Assembly (NCBI RefSeq): GCF_036099295.1
Contig: NZ_CP107976.1
Location: 1,178,001-1,242,000, forward strand
Length of the DNA stretch: 64,000 bases
Direction: 5' to 3'
DNA from: Streptomyces sp. NBC_00358
GTDB taxonomy: Bacteria > Actinomycetota > Actinomycetes > Streptomycetales > Streptomycetaceae
The notes under the pieces are model-generated. The model was not told the DNA's origin and did not search any database. It saw nothing but the letters and a program-made list of their open reading frames with translations. This document shows, one piece after another, positions 1 to 6,718 of the stretch (its first letter is position 1; each line of letters begins with the position of its first letter). The translations under genes and the position numbers were made by a program.

Positions 1-291
1 TGCGACGCCGTCGGCGGCTGGTGGTTCCATCTGCGGCGCTGCGCCCAGTGCGGGCACATCGGCTGCTGCGACGACTCCCCGGCCAAGCACGCCACCGCGC
101 ACGCGCGGAGCACCGGGCACCCGGTCATCCAGAGTTTCGAACCGGGCGAGAACTGGTTCTGGGACTTCGACACCTCCGAGCTGTACGAGTCCGGTCCCGA
201 CCTCGCTCCCCCGGTGAGCCATCCGCTCGACCAGCCCGCTCCCGGCCCCGCGGGACGCGTTCCGGCGAACTGGGCCGAGACGCTGGGCTGA
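1..291 (+). CDS. UBP-type zinc finger domain protein (C-terminal part)
   Basis: The window opens inside this gene; frame 1 runs from the first base to a TGA at 289-291, leaving about 96 residues. The visible part has the Cys/His spacing of a ZnF-UBP domain: C14-x2-C17, C22, H30, H34 and H40, with the aromatic run WWFH before it and the segment NWFWDFD after it. In eukaryotes this domain binds ubiquitin C-termini; bacterial copies are small stand-alone proteins whose partner is unknown, so the role here is not assigned. The C-terminal tail is proline-rich and probably disordered. The first Cys pair lies upstream of the window edge. Confidence 0.8.
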   Translation, partial: CDAVGGWWFHLRRCAQCGHIGCCDDSPAKHATAHARSTGHPVIQSFEPGENWFWDFDTSELYESGPDLAPPVSHPLDQPAPGPAGRVPANWAETLG

Positions 292-330
292 CGCGCCGGG
301 AGGCCTGCGCCCCGGTCCCGGGCCCTGGGC

Positions 331-822
331 TCAGAGCACCGTGTTGCCGTACATCTCGCCGAGCGGGTCGGCGAGCAGCTCGACCCGGGCGCCGTCGGGG
401 TCGCGGAAGTAGATGGAGGTGCCGCTCTCCTCCATGTACGCGACCTCGGCGGCGTCGAGCCGGTCGCGCAGGCCGCGCCAGGTGACGGGGTCGACCGAGA
501 TGGCGAGATGGTGCAGCCCGCCGAGGACCTCCGCGTACGGACCGAGGTCGAGGCCCGGGAAGTCGAAGAAGGCGAGCAGGTTGCCGTTGCCGACGTCGAA
601 GAAGAAGTGGGTCGAGCCCTCGTAGTCCCGGTTCTCGATCATCTCCGTGAGCGGGAAGCCCAGGACCCCCTGGTAGAACCGTACGGTCCGCTCCACGTCC
701 GAGGAGAGCAGCGCGACATGGTGCACCCCGCGGGCGGTGCTCGCCGGCCGCTCCGCCATCAGATGGGCGTCCCGGATCCGCCCACGTTCCGCCTCGATCG
801 CTGCCAGATCCTTCGCACCCAT
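331..822 (-). CDS. VOC (glyoxalase/dioxygenase superfamily) protein
   Basis: 163 residues with two vicinal-oxygen-chelate half-domains. The first begins at GVHHVALLSSD and includes RTVRFYQGVLGFPL; the second begins at GLHHLAISVD and ends in YFRDPDGARVELLAD. The His of each HH pair and the Glu of VELL fit the usual metal ligands. Members include glyoxalases, extradiol dioxygenases and antibiotic-binding proteins; the substrate here is unknown. I chose the ATG at 822 because a GGTGAGGAG ribosome site lies about seven bases upstream; an upstream in-frame extension has no such site and an unlikely composition. It is divergent from the small gene at 956, with 133 bp between starts. Confidence 0.85.
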   Translation of the reverse strand: MGAKDLAAIEAERGRIRDAHLMAERPASTARGVHHVALLSSDVERTVRFYQGVLGFPLTEMIENRDYEGSTHFFFDVGNGNLLAFFDFPGLDLGPYAEVLGGLHHLAISVDPVTWRGLRDRLDAAEVAYMEESGTSIYFRDPDGARVELLADPLGEMYGNTVL

Positions 823-955
823 CGAAAGCTCCTCACCAGAGATAGCGCCGCACTCCGTACTGAATACAACCACTTCACGCCATGGAACGACTTGGTGTCC
901 GTCCTCGTCCGCCCGTCCGGATGCGAGGCGCGGCCCGAAGGACGATCCTGGATAC

Positions 956-1171
956 ATGTCCGGACGGGCTCCTTTGGTTGTGCATCCGGCCCTGGATACC
1001 AGTGGCCGTGAGGTGACCGCGCGGGGCGAGAACCTCGGCGTGGCGTTCTCGGACGAGGATCTCCTGGAGTTCCTCGGCCGGGCCGGTCTCCCCGACGCGG
1101 AGGATCTGCTGGACGATCCCGCGTGGGTGAAGTGGCGCGGGGGCCAGGCGCACTTCTACGGGACCGGGTAG
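956..1171 (+). CDS. small conserved hypothetical protein
   Basis: 71 residues, acidic, starting MSGRAPLVVHP and containing LGVAFSDEDLLEFLGRAGL followed by DDPAWVKWRGG. The pattern resembles a family of roughly 70-residue Streptomyces proteins of unknown function, in which a short beta-strand region precedes an acidic helix and a W-x-x-G end. It has no signal peptide or membrane segment, so it is presumably cytoplasmic. It is divergent from the VOC gene and shares its 133-bp intergenic region. No clear ribosome site precedes the ATG (the context is gatacATG), so translation could be leaderless. Function unknown. Confidence 0.6.
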   Translation: MSGRAPLVVHPALDTSGREVTARGENLGVAFSDEDLLEFLGRAGLPDAEDLLDDPAWVKWRGGQAHFYGTG

Positions 1172-1295
1172 CGGGCGGGCATCGTCGCGGCCGTCCACGG
1201 CGTCGCGTTGCTCCGAACGGGGGGCGTGCTCACCCGACCCGGTGGGTGGTCGGCGAGGCGCGTTCCACCGGCGCGTCCGCACACGTTGCCCGGGC

Positions 1296-1643
1296 ATGGA
1301 CAGCACTCACAAGGCGTTGCGACACGTTCCCGCTCGCGCGGGTGCCGGTACACGTACGATCTCCGGCACGGCCGTCGGCACCGGCGCCGCCGGGCCCCGC
1401 TCCGAAGCGTCCGACCGCCCCGGCCGTCCCGGTCGTCAGGGCGTGTGTCCGGGCGGCCATCCACCGATCTACGCCCAGCTCGTGTCGGAGTGGCGGGCCG
1501 AGGGCCGTCTCGTCCCCGAGCCCCAGGACGTGCTGTGGGCCACCTTCGCGGCCCCCGGCCCGGAGCAGGACGGCCACACCGACGAGTCCGTTCCGGCGGT
1601 TCCCGTACCCCGGGGCCTGCCCGAGAGGACCGGTGAGTGCTAG
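1296..1643 (+). CDS. hypothetical protein, low confidence
   Basis: 115 residues from ATG 1296. The N-terminal half is low-complexity (Gly, Ala, Arg), but the C-terminal half (IYAQLVSEWRAEGRLVPEPQ, then DVLWATFAAP) looks like real protein with a helical segment. Its stop overlaps the end of the gene on the other strand by four bases. No convincing ribosome site is visible. It may be a genuine short Streptomyces protein or a chance open frame; no function is proposed. Confidence 0.4.
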   Translation: MDSTHKALRHVPARAGAGTRTISGTAVGTGAAGPRSEASDRPGRPGRQGVCPGGHPPIYAQLVSEWRAEGRLVPEPQDVLWATFAAPGPEQDGHTDESVPAVPVPRGLPERTGEC

Positions 1644-2107
1644 CCGTCGGCTCCCGGTGCCAGTACGGCGAGGGTGCCGTTGGCCTGGCGCAGCGCCAGT
1701 TCCAGGGAGAGGGCGGGGTGCAGTGCACCCGTCCCGTCCGGTGGGATGATCCACTCCAGCGGTCCGGCGGAGCGGTACGGCGGCGGTACGGCGATCCATG
1801 AGCCCTTGCCGAGGTGGCGGAGACCCGATCCCTCCCAGCGGCTGGCGGGGTCGGGCGGCAGGAAGAAACCGACGCGGCTGGCCGCGCAGTCGACCAGGGT
1901 GGGCCCCGGTACCTGGATCGGGTCGGACCACAGGATGTCCAGGGCGAGCAGGCCGAGTTGCTCGGGCACGCTCAGCACGTCCCAGTAGCGCCCGGCCTCC
2001 AGGAGCACACCGCCGCTCCCCTGGTCCCACTCCCGTTTGCATGCCCTCGGATCGGTGGCGGCGGCCGCGAGCCACTCCACGCTCTGCATCCACATCACGT
2101 TCGTCAC
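1640..2107 (-). CDS. conserved Streptomyces hypothetical protein
   Basis: 155 residues starting at GTG 2107 (alternatives ATG 2095 and 2089). It contains SVEWLAAAATDPRACKREW, a WDVLSVPEQLGLLALDIL segment, VGFFLPPDPASRW, and GSWIAVPPPYRSAGPLEWI. The layout recalls short Streptomyces proteins distantly related to the N-terminal part of bifunctional DNA primase/polymerase proteins (a hydrophobic core with a VPPP turn), but catalytic acidic residues are not obvious, so I do not assign polymerase activity. It is soluble, without signal peptide. Its 3' end overlaps the convergent gene by four bases. Divergent from the pseudokinase gene across 428 bp. Confidence 0.7.
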   Translation of the reverse strand: MTNVMWMQSVEWLAAAATDPRACKREWDQGSGGVLLEAGRYWDVLSVPEQLGLLALDILWSDPIQVPGPTLVDCAASRVGFFLPPDPASRWEGSGLRHLGKGSWIAVPPPYRSAGPLEWIIPPDGTGALHPALSLELALRQANGTLAVLAPGADG

Positions 2108-2535
2108 GGATCACCCCGGAGATAGTGCCTTCCGCCCTGCAGGCGCGGAAGGCGGCACGGGCCCGACGGCCCGCGGTCGACCTTCAAGTCCTCGGCATAT
2201 GCATGGTGGTAGATATCTCTACATGGCGGAAGGGGTGGCGCGGTGTGGCGTTTCCGGTGGCGTCAACCGGGCGACTCGGTCGCGGACTCAGGTGTCACGC
2301 ATCCCCATGCGGCGTACGAGGGATCGGCACGCGATGGAGCCGGGCAACCGTGCACCCAACGAGTCAGGACGGTGAATCGACGGGGAACGCGGGCCTGAAC
2401 TGTTCGTACGGGTGCGCGTCAACGACGCGGCCGGGCAAAAACAGGTATTTCGAGGCGTCTTCCGTTGAACACTCTTCGTCACGCCCCGCGTACTTCTGGG
2501 AAAGGTAGAGAGCCCAGTCGCAACGAGGGATGACG
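2108..2535. other. 428-bp divergent intergenic region
   Basis: No protein-coding potential that I trust. Around 2196-2225 there is a locally AT-rich patch with overlapping short palindromes (catatg, atgcat, agatatct) unusual for this genome, a plausible promoter zone for the divergent genes. No clear terminator or riboswitch is seen. Confidence 0.4.
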
Positions 2536-4206
2536 ATGGCCAAGGCGCAAGACTCCGCGGGCGACCTGATCGCCGGGAGACACCGGCTGCTCGATGTCGT
2601 CCTGCGCGAGGAGGGGCGGACCGTCTGGCACGGCGAGGACACCGCCTTCGGGCGGCCCGTCGTCCTGACCCGGTCCCGCGTCGCCGAGCCCGGGGACGAG
2701 GGGACCCGGGGCGAGGGGACACCGGGCGGGGGGACCCGGGAGACCGCCGCCGAGCGGATCGTGCGCGTGGCCGAGATCCTCGGCCCGGCCTGTCCCGGCC
2801 AGGTGGCCGCGGTGCTCGACGTGGTCGAGGGAGACGGCTTCGTATGGACCGTCACGGAGCGGCCCCCCGGCACTCCGCTGACGGAACTCCTCCTGCGGGG
2901 TCCCGTCGACCCTGTGCGGGCGGCCCGCATCGGGCTCGGAGTCCTCGACGTCCTCACCGCCGCCCACCGCGAGGGAGTTCCCCACGGCGAACTCGGACCG
3001 AGCCAGGTGTGGACCGACGAACAGGACACGGTCACCGTGACCGGGTTCGGATCGACGGCGGCGGCCACAATCGCTACGCGCGTCACCGATCCCTCGTACG
3101 CCTCCCCCGAACAGGCCCGTGGCCAGGGCCGCGCGCCGGCCACGGACCTCTGGGCGCTGGGCGCGCTGATGTACGCGCTGGTGGAGGGCCGGCCGGTGGT
3201 GCGGGACCGGGGCCAGATGGAGTCCACGCTCCGGGCGGTGGACCGGCTGCCGGTCAGGTCCCCGCGGCGCGCGGGGCCGCTGGCGCCCGCCGTGCTGGGC
3301 CTGCTGCGCTGGGACCCCGAGGAGAGGGTGCCCGAATCCGTCGTGCGCGAGTCCCTGACGCGCATCCTCCGGCAGAACCTCGAAGAGACGACGCCGCCCG
3401 AGCCGCTGCCCGACTTCTTCGATCCCCGGGGTGACTTCCGCGCCGGGGACACGGGTGAGGGGAGTACGGGCCGCTCCCGGAAAGGCCTGTCCGTCGGGCG
3501 GCCGGTTCTGCTGGGCGGGGCGCTCGCCGTCACCGTCGCCGCCGTCGCGGTGTTCGCCTCGATGGGCGGGCCGAAGGACGGGGACGACACCGCGGCGTCC
3601 GGCCCCGCACCGACGCGGACCGCCTCCGGCGCGCCGTCCGCGTCCCCCTCCGCTCCCGGCTCGCCCCCCGGCCGGACGCCCACGGCGTCCACCGGGCCGT
3701 CCCGCTCCCCCTCCCCCTCCCCCACCGCCGGCGCGGGACTGCCGGCCGGCTTCTCCCTCTACCGGGCGCCCCAGGGCTTCGCCGTCGCCCTCCCGTCGGC
3801 CTGGAAGCCCCTGGAGACACAGACCTCCGACGACCGGGCCTACCGGGTGACCTTCGGCGCGAGCGGTGACCCGCGCACGCTGGCGGTCACCTACAGCACC
3901 CAGCTCGGCCCGGACCCCGTCGCCGTCTGGAGCGCCCTGGAGCCCGCGCTGCGTGCCGACTCCACCGGCTACGAACGGGTCGGCGACATCCAGCCGGTCA
4001 CCTATCACGGCATGAAGGGCGCCGACATGGAGTGGTACTCGGTGTCGCAGGGAGTACGGGTGCGCACGTTCGGCCGCGGCTTCCTCATCGGCGACCACCG
4101 GGGCTTCTCGCTGCGCTGGACGACCCCGGCGGACGACTGGGACACCACCGCCAACCGGCAGGCGCTGAAGACGTTCCTCGACACCTTCCGGCCGAACGCC
4201 AAGTGA
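2536..4206 (+). CDS. membrane-anchored Ser/Thr protein pseudokinase
   Basis: 556 residues. Residues 1-290 follow a protein-kinase fold, but the catalytic signatures are gone: the VAIK lysine is Thr45 (PVVLTRSR), the HRD loop reads HGE at 150-152 and the DFG motif reads GFG at 170-172. A YASPEQARGQ segment and TDLWALGALMYAL (APE and helix F equivalents) are kept. One transmembrane segment lies near 322-344, followed by a Ser/Pro/Thr-rich linker and an outer domain from about residue 395 starting LPAGFSLYRAPQGFAVALP. It therefore probably senses or scaffolds rather than phosphorylates. ATG 2536 is preferred to ATG 2530 because GAGG at 2525-2528 is then correctly spaced. Its 3' end faces tgmB 24 bp away. 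Confidence 0.85.
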   Translation: MAKAQDSAGDLIAGRHRLLDVVLREEGRTVWHGEDTAFGRPVVLTRSRVAEPGDEGTRGEGTPGGGTRETAAERIVRVAEILGPACPGQVAAVLDVVEGDGFVWTVTERPPGTPLTELLLRGPVDPVRAARIGLGVLDVLTAAHREGVPHGELGPSQVWTDEQDTVTVTGFGSTAAATIATRVTDPSYASPEQARGQGRAPATDLWALGALMYALVEGRPVVRDRGQMESTLRAVDRLPVRSPRRAGPLAPAVLGLLRWDPEERVPESVVRESLTRILRQNLEETTPPEPLPDFFDPRGDFRAGDTGEGSTGRSRKGLSVGRPVLLGGALAVTVAAVAVFASMGGPKDGDDTAASGPAPTRTASGAPSASPSAPGSPPGRTPTASTGPSRSPSPSPTAGAGLPAGFSLYRAPQGFAVALPSAWKPLETQTSDDRAYRVTFGASGDPRTLAVTYSTQLGPDPVAVWSALEPALRADSTGYERVGDIQPVTYHGMKGADMEWYSVSQGVRVRTFGRGFLIGDHRGFSLRWTTPADDWDTTANRQALKTFLDTFRPNAK

Positions 4207-4229
4207 TCGACCGTCACCACGTACTCATG

Positions 4230-5183
4230 TCAATGTCCTTCCGGGATACGGAGACCGGGTCTTCGCTGCGCCAGCCATACGGCGACCTCGTCGGCGATGG
4301 GCTGCCCGGTCTCCAGCTCGACGAAGCCGAACTGGCCCCCCTGGTTGCACTCCAGGAACCACCAGATGCCCTCGGCGTCCTCGGCGAAGTCGAAGGCCGC
4401 GTAGGCGAGTCCGGTGAAGGCGAGGTAGTCGTGGACCGAGCGGGCGATGCGGTGGGGCACCGGTGTGGGCTCCCAGCCGTTGCCGGTCTCACCGAACCGG
4501 CCGTCGACCTGGCCGGGCTCGGCGGCCTTGCGGGCCGCGAACAGACGGGTACCGATGCCGGTGAGCCGGATGTCGGCGCGCTTGGGAATGTAGCGCTGGA
4601 GCAGCGCGGGACCCGCCGCCACACCGGAGAAGTCCGTGCCGGGACCGACCAGCGTGGTGGGCAGGGCCGCCGGCGGCTCGCCGGGCGGCGGCCCCGAGGC
4701 AGACTTCACCACCACCTGCCCGTACTCCTGGACGAACTCCTGGGCCACCCGGGGAGCGGTCGTGATGACGGTGGGCGGCACCGCGAATCCGCTGCTGTGC
4801 GCCACCCGTAGCTGCCAGGGCTTGTGCCGGGCCTGCTCGGCGCGGCGCGGGTGGTTCATCCAGCGGGTCGAGGCCGAGTAGAGCATGCCGAACAGGGCCT
4901 GCCTGGTCTCGGCGGTGAGCCAGGCCGAGGGCTCGGCGGCGTGGGCCGCCGGCTCGCCCGGTCTGCGCACCCACACGGAACGCAGGCCTCCCATGCTGAG
5001 CACATGGCCGTTGACCGACAGATAGCCGTCGAAGTCACCGTGGGCGTAGTCGGCGGACAGCACCGCCTTGCCGGGCAGGTCGGCGGGATCGAGGCGCACC
5101 ATGGGCACGCCCCGATCGTGCAGTTTGGCCACCACCATGTCGGCGGTGACGTCCTGTTCGGCCGTGAGTATGAGAACCGTCAT
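4230..5183 (-). CDS. tgmB: ATP-grasp graspetide ligase (TgmB-type)
   Basis: 317 residues from ATG 5183. The N-terminal part (MTVLILTAEQDVTADMV) is the pre-ATP-grasp fold typical of RiPP ATP-grasp ligases; a SVWVRRPGEP motif follows, then the ATP-grasp core with KPWQLRVAHSSGFAVPPT, the ATP lysine in VVVKSASG, the LLQRYIPKRADIRLT strand, and metal-binding FDFAEDAEG and FLECNQGGQFGF near the C-terminus. Family members activate Asp/Glu side chains of a precursor peptide and link them to Thr/Ser or Lys, giving omega-ester or amide macrocycles. It lies 14 bp downstream of the precursor gene, in the same transcript. No SAM methyltransferase gene (tgmC type) is adjacent, which is unusual for this type of locus. 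Confidence 0.92.
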   Translation of the reverse strand: MTVLILTAEQDVTADMVVAKLHDRGVPMVRLDPADLPGKAVLSADYAHGDFDGYLSVNGHVLSMGGLRSVWVRRPGEPAAHAAEPSAWLTAETRQALFGMLYSASTRWMNHPRRAEQARHKPWQLRVAHSSGFAVPPTVITTAPRVAQEFVQEYGQVVVKSASGPPPGEPPAALPTTLVGPGTDFSGVAAGPALLQRYIPKRADIRLTGIGTRLFAARKAAEPGQVDGRFGETGNGWEPTPVPHRIARSVHDYLAFTGLAYAAFDFAEDAEGIWWFLECNQGGQFGFVELETGQPIADEVAVWLAQRRPGLRIPEGH

Positions 5184-5197
5184 GCGCGCGGCATCCG

Positions 5198-5389
5198 TCA
5201 GTCGTCGAAGTGCGTCTGGGAACCGGCCGTCGACGTCGTGGTGCCGGTCGCCATCAGCAACGCGCGGTCGCTGACGGCCGGGCGGCCGTCGGGCAGCACG
5301 TTCAGTTGCAGGGACACGTCGAAGTGGTACGGGGGTACTGCGGCCGACTGCCCTGAGGGCTGGGCGTAGTTGAGAGTGAACGGTCGCAC
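5198..5389 (-). CDS. tgmA: graspetide precursor peptide (TgmA-type, putative ATP-grasp target RiPP)
   Basis: 63 residues starting at GTG 5389, chosen because GGGAGG sits seven bases upstream and the family normally begins at (M)xPFTLNYA. Leader features are PFTLNYA (3-9), a Tyr-rich turn at 21-24, and LQLNVLPDGRPA (27-38), the conserved stretch probably recognised by the ligase. The likely core is the C-terminal TGTTTSTAGSQTHFDD: hydroxyl donors Thr50-52, Ser53 and Thr54, with acceptors Asp62 and Asp63. Longer in-frame ATG starts up to 5491 would add residues without a ribosome site. The neighbouring ligase gene supports the assignment. I see no protease or exporter gene dedicated to it in the window. 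Confidence 0.9.
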   Translation of the reverse strand: MRPFTLNYAQPSGQSAAVPPYHFDVSLQLNVLPDGRPAVSDRALLMATGTTTSTAGSQTHFDD

Positions 5390-5640
5390 GAAAGATCCTC
5401 CCGCGGTCGCGCGATGGTCGATACCCAGCCATACGTGACACGGCCGTAAGGAATTCATCACTTTCTGCCACATCGGGGTGAAGGTCATCACATCGCGTCG
5501 TTTCTGGCTTGCACATTTCGGATTTACTTGGGTGTCCGCTTGGCCGCGGTCTACGCGTGGCTGCTTGATTCCACGCAGACCTTAGGCCAATGCTTCATCC
5601 TCCGTGACATCAACGCCCCGCCATCCCAGGAGAGTTCCCG
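5390..5640. promoter_or_regulatory. divergent promoter region of tgmA and the HTH-like gene
   Basis: 251 bp between divergent starts, noticeably AT-richer than neighbouring coding DNA (for example around 5448-5465 and 5508-5535). It should hold promoters for both directions. I could not define a palindromic operator with confidence. Confidence 0.45.
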
Positions 5641-6669
5641 TTGACCGCAGCCATCGCCTCGTCCGAAGAATCCGCCACGGACACCGGCGTGCCGAACCCC
5701 GTCGAGCGCGACGCCCATGACTTCGGCGCCTACGCGCGCAACGGCGGCTGGGCCTTCGCGCTGAAGGTGGCGCGCAGTGTCCGCCCCGGCGGACAGTCCG
5801 CCGACGACACGCAGAAGGTGTCCGCGAAGGAGTTCGCGGAACTGGCCGGCTGCTCGCCCGAGCGCGTCATGCGCTACTACAAGGCCTGGGACAGGGCCGC
5901 CGACGACGGCCTGGTCCCCCACTTCGAGACCCTGCTCCCCGGCGCGGACGTCGAACTGCCGGGCGCCGAGGCCTGGTCCACCTACTACGCCTCGCGTTCC
6001 AGCGCCGCCTCGGACCGCGGCGCCGCCATCGCCGAGGCGGCCGAGGCCGAGGGCATCCGTCCCACCAAGGCCCTGGAGGTGGCCGAGAACCCGACCGCGC
6101 TGCGGGCCGCGATCCTCGCCGACCCCTCCACCGCGAAGGCCGCGCGGGCCGCGCTGCTCGACCGGGTCAAGGAAGACCCGGCGCTCCAGACCGAGTTGGC
6201 CCGTGACATCTCCCGCACGGACGAACTGAAGAAGGCCGTCGCCACCGAGAACAGGGCGGCGGACCGGATCGGCTATGTGCGCCAGATCGCGGAGAAGGGC
6301 CAGATCAGGACACCGGCCGGGCAGACCCTGGACGCACCGGCCGAGCTCCGCTCCGAGGCCGAACGGCATCTGTCCCTCCTCGACGAGCTCGACGAGGGCG
6401 AGGACGCGGGCGAGTGGGCCACGGAGGCGTACGACACGATGAAGAACCTCGTCGTCGAGACGGTGGAGGCCGACCCCGAACTGCGCGTCCAGGAACGCCG
6501 GACGAAGTTCTACAGCAGCCTGCAGAAGGCCACGAAGGTGTTCGAGGAGCTGACCTTCGACGACGCCGACGACATCTACGAGGACGACATGGTGCAGCGC
6601 CTGGAGGAACTCCAGCAGGCGATCGGCACCGCCATCGCGGCGCTGCGCGGGGCGGCCGGCCGGGAGTGA
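5641..6669 (+). CDS. conserved HTH-like, coiled-coil protein of unknown function
   Basis: 342 residues from a TTG start at 5641, preceded by AGGAG at correct spacing. Residues about 55-85 (KVSAKEFAELAGCSPERVMRYY) look like a helix-turn-helix resembling those of ParB/plasmid-type DNA-binding proteins. The middle is rich in Ala/Glu helices with the repeated logic ALEVAENPTALRAAILADPS, and the C-terminal third is acidic and probably coiled-coil (LLDELDEGEDAGEW, TFDDADDIYEDD). No signal peptide or membrane span. It is divergent from tgmA and could regulate it, but that is inference from position only. A strong terminator follows. Confidence 0.75.
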   Translation: MTAAIASSEESATDTGVPNPVERDAHDFGAYARNGGWAFALKVARSVRPGGQSADDTQKVSAKEFAELAGCSPERVMRYYKAWDRAADDGLVPHFETLLPGADVELPGAEAWSTYYASRSSAASDRGAAIAEAAEAEGIRPTKALEVAENPTALRAAILADPSTAKAARAALLDRVKEDPALQTELARDISRTDELKKAVATENRAADRIGYVRQIAEKGQIRTPAGQTLDAPAELRSEAERHLSLLDELDEGEDAGEWATEAYDTMKNLVVETVEADPELRVQERRTKFYSSLQKATKVFEELTFDDADDIYEDDMVQRLEELQQAIGTAIAALRGAAGRE

Positions 6670-6682
6670 GCGGGCCGCCGGG

Positions 6683-6710
6683 CCGCGCGGGAACGGGTGT
6701 TCCCGCGCGG
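6683..6710. terminator. bidirectional hairpin terminator
   Basis: A perfect 12-bp stem (6683-6694 with 6699-6710) and a GGGT loop lie between the ends of two convergent genes. Neither side has a long T-run, as is common in Streptomyces, so it probably works as a stem-only terminator for both. Confidence 0.75.
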
Positions 6711-6718
6711 CCGCGCGG

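Noticed and set aside
2364..4098. Long minus-strand frames opposite the pseudokinase
   Set aside because: No ribosome site or motif; they overlap a clear plus-strand gene with family structure.
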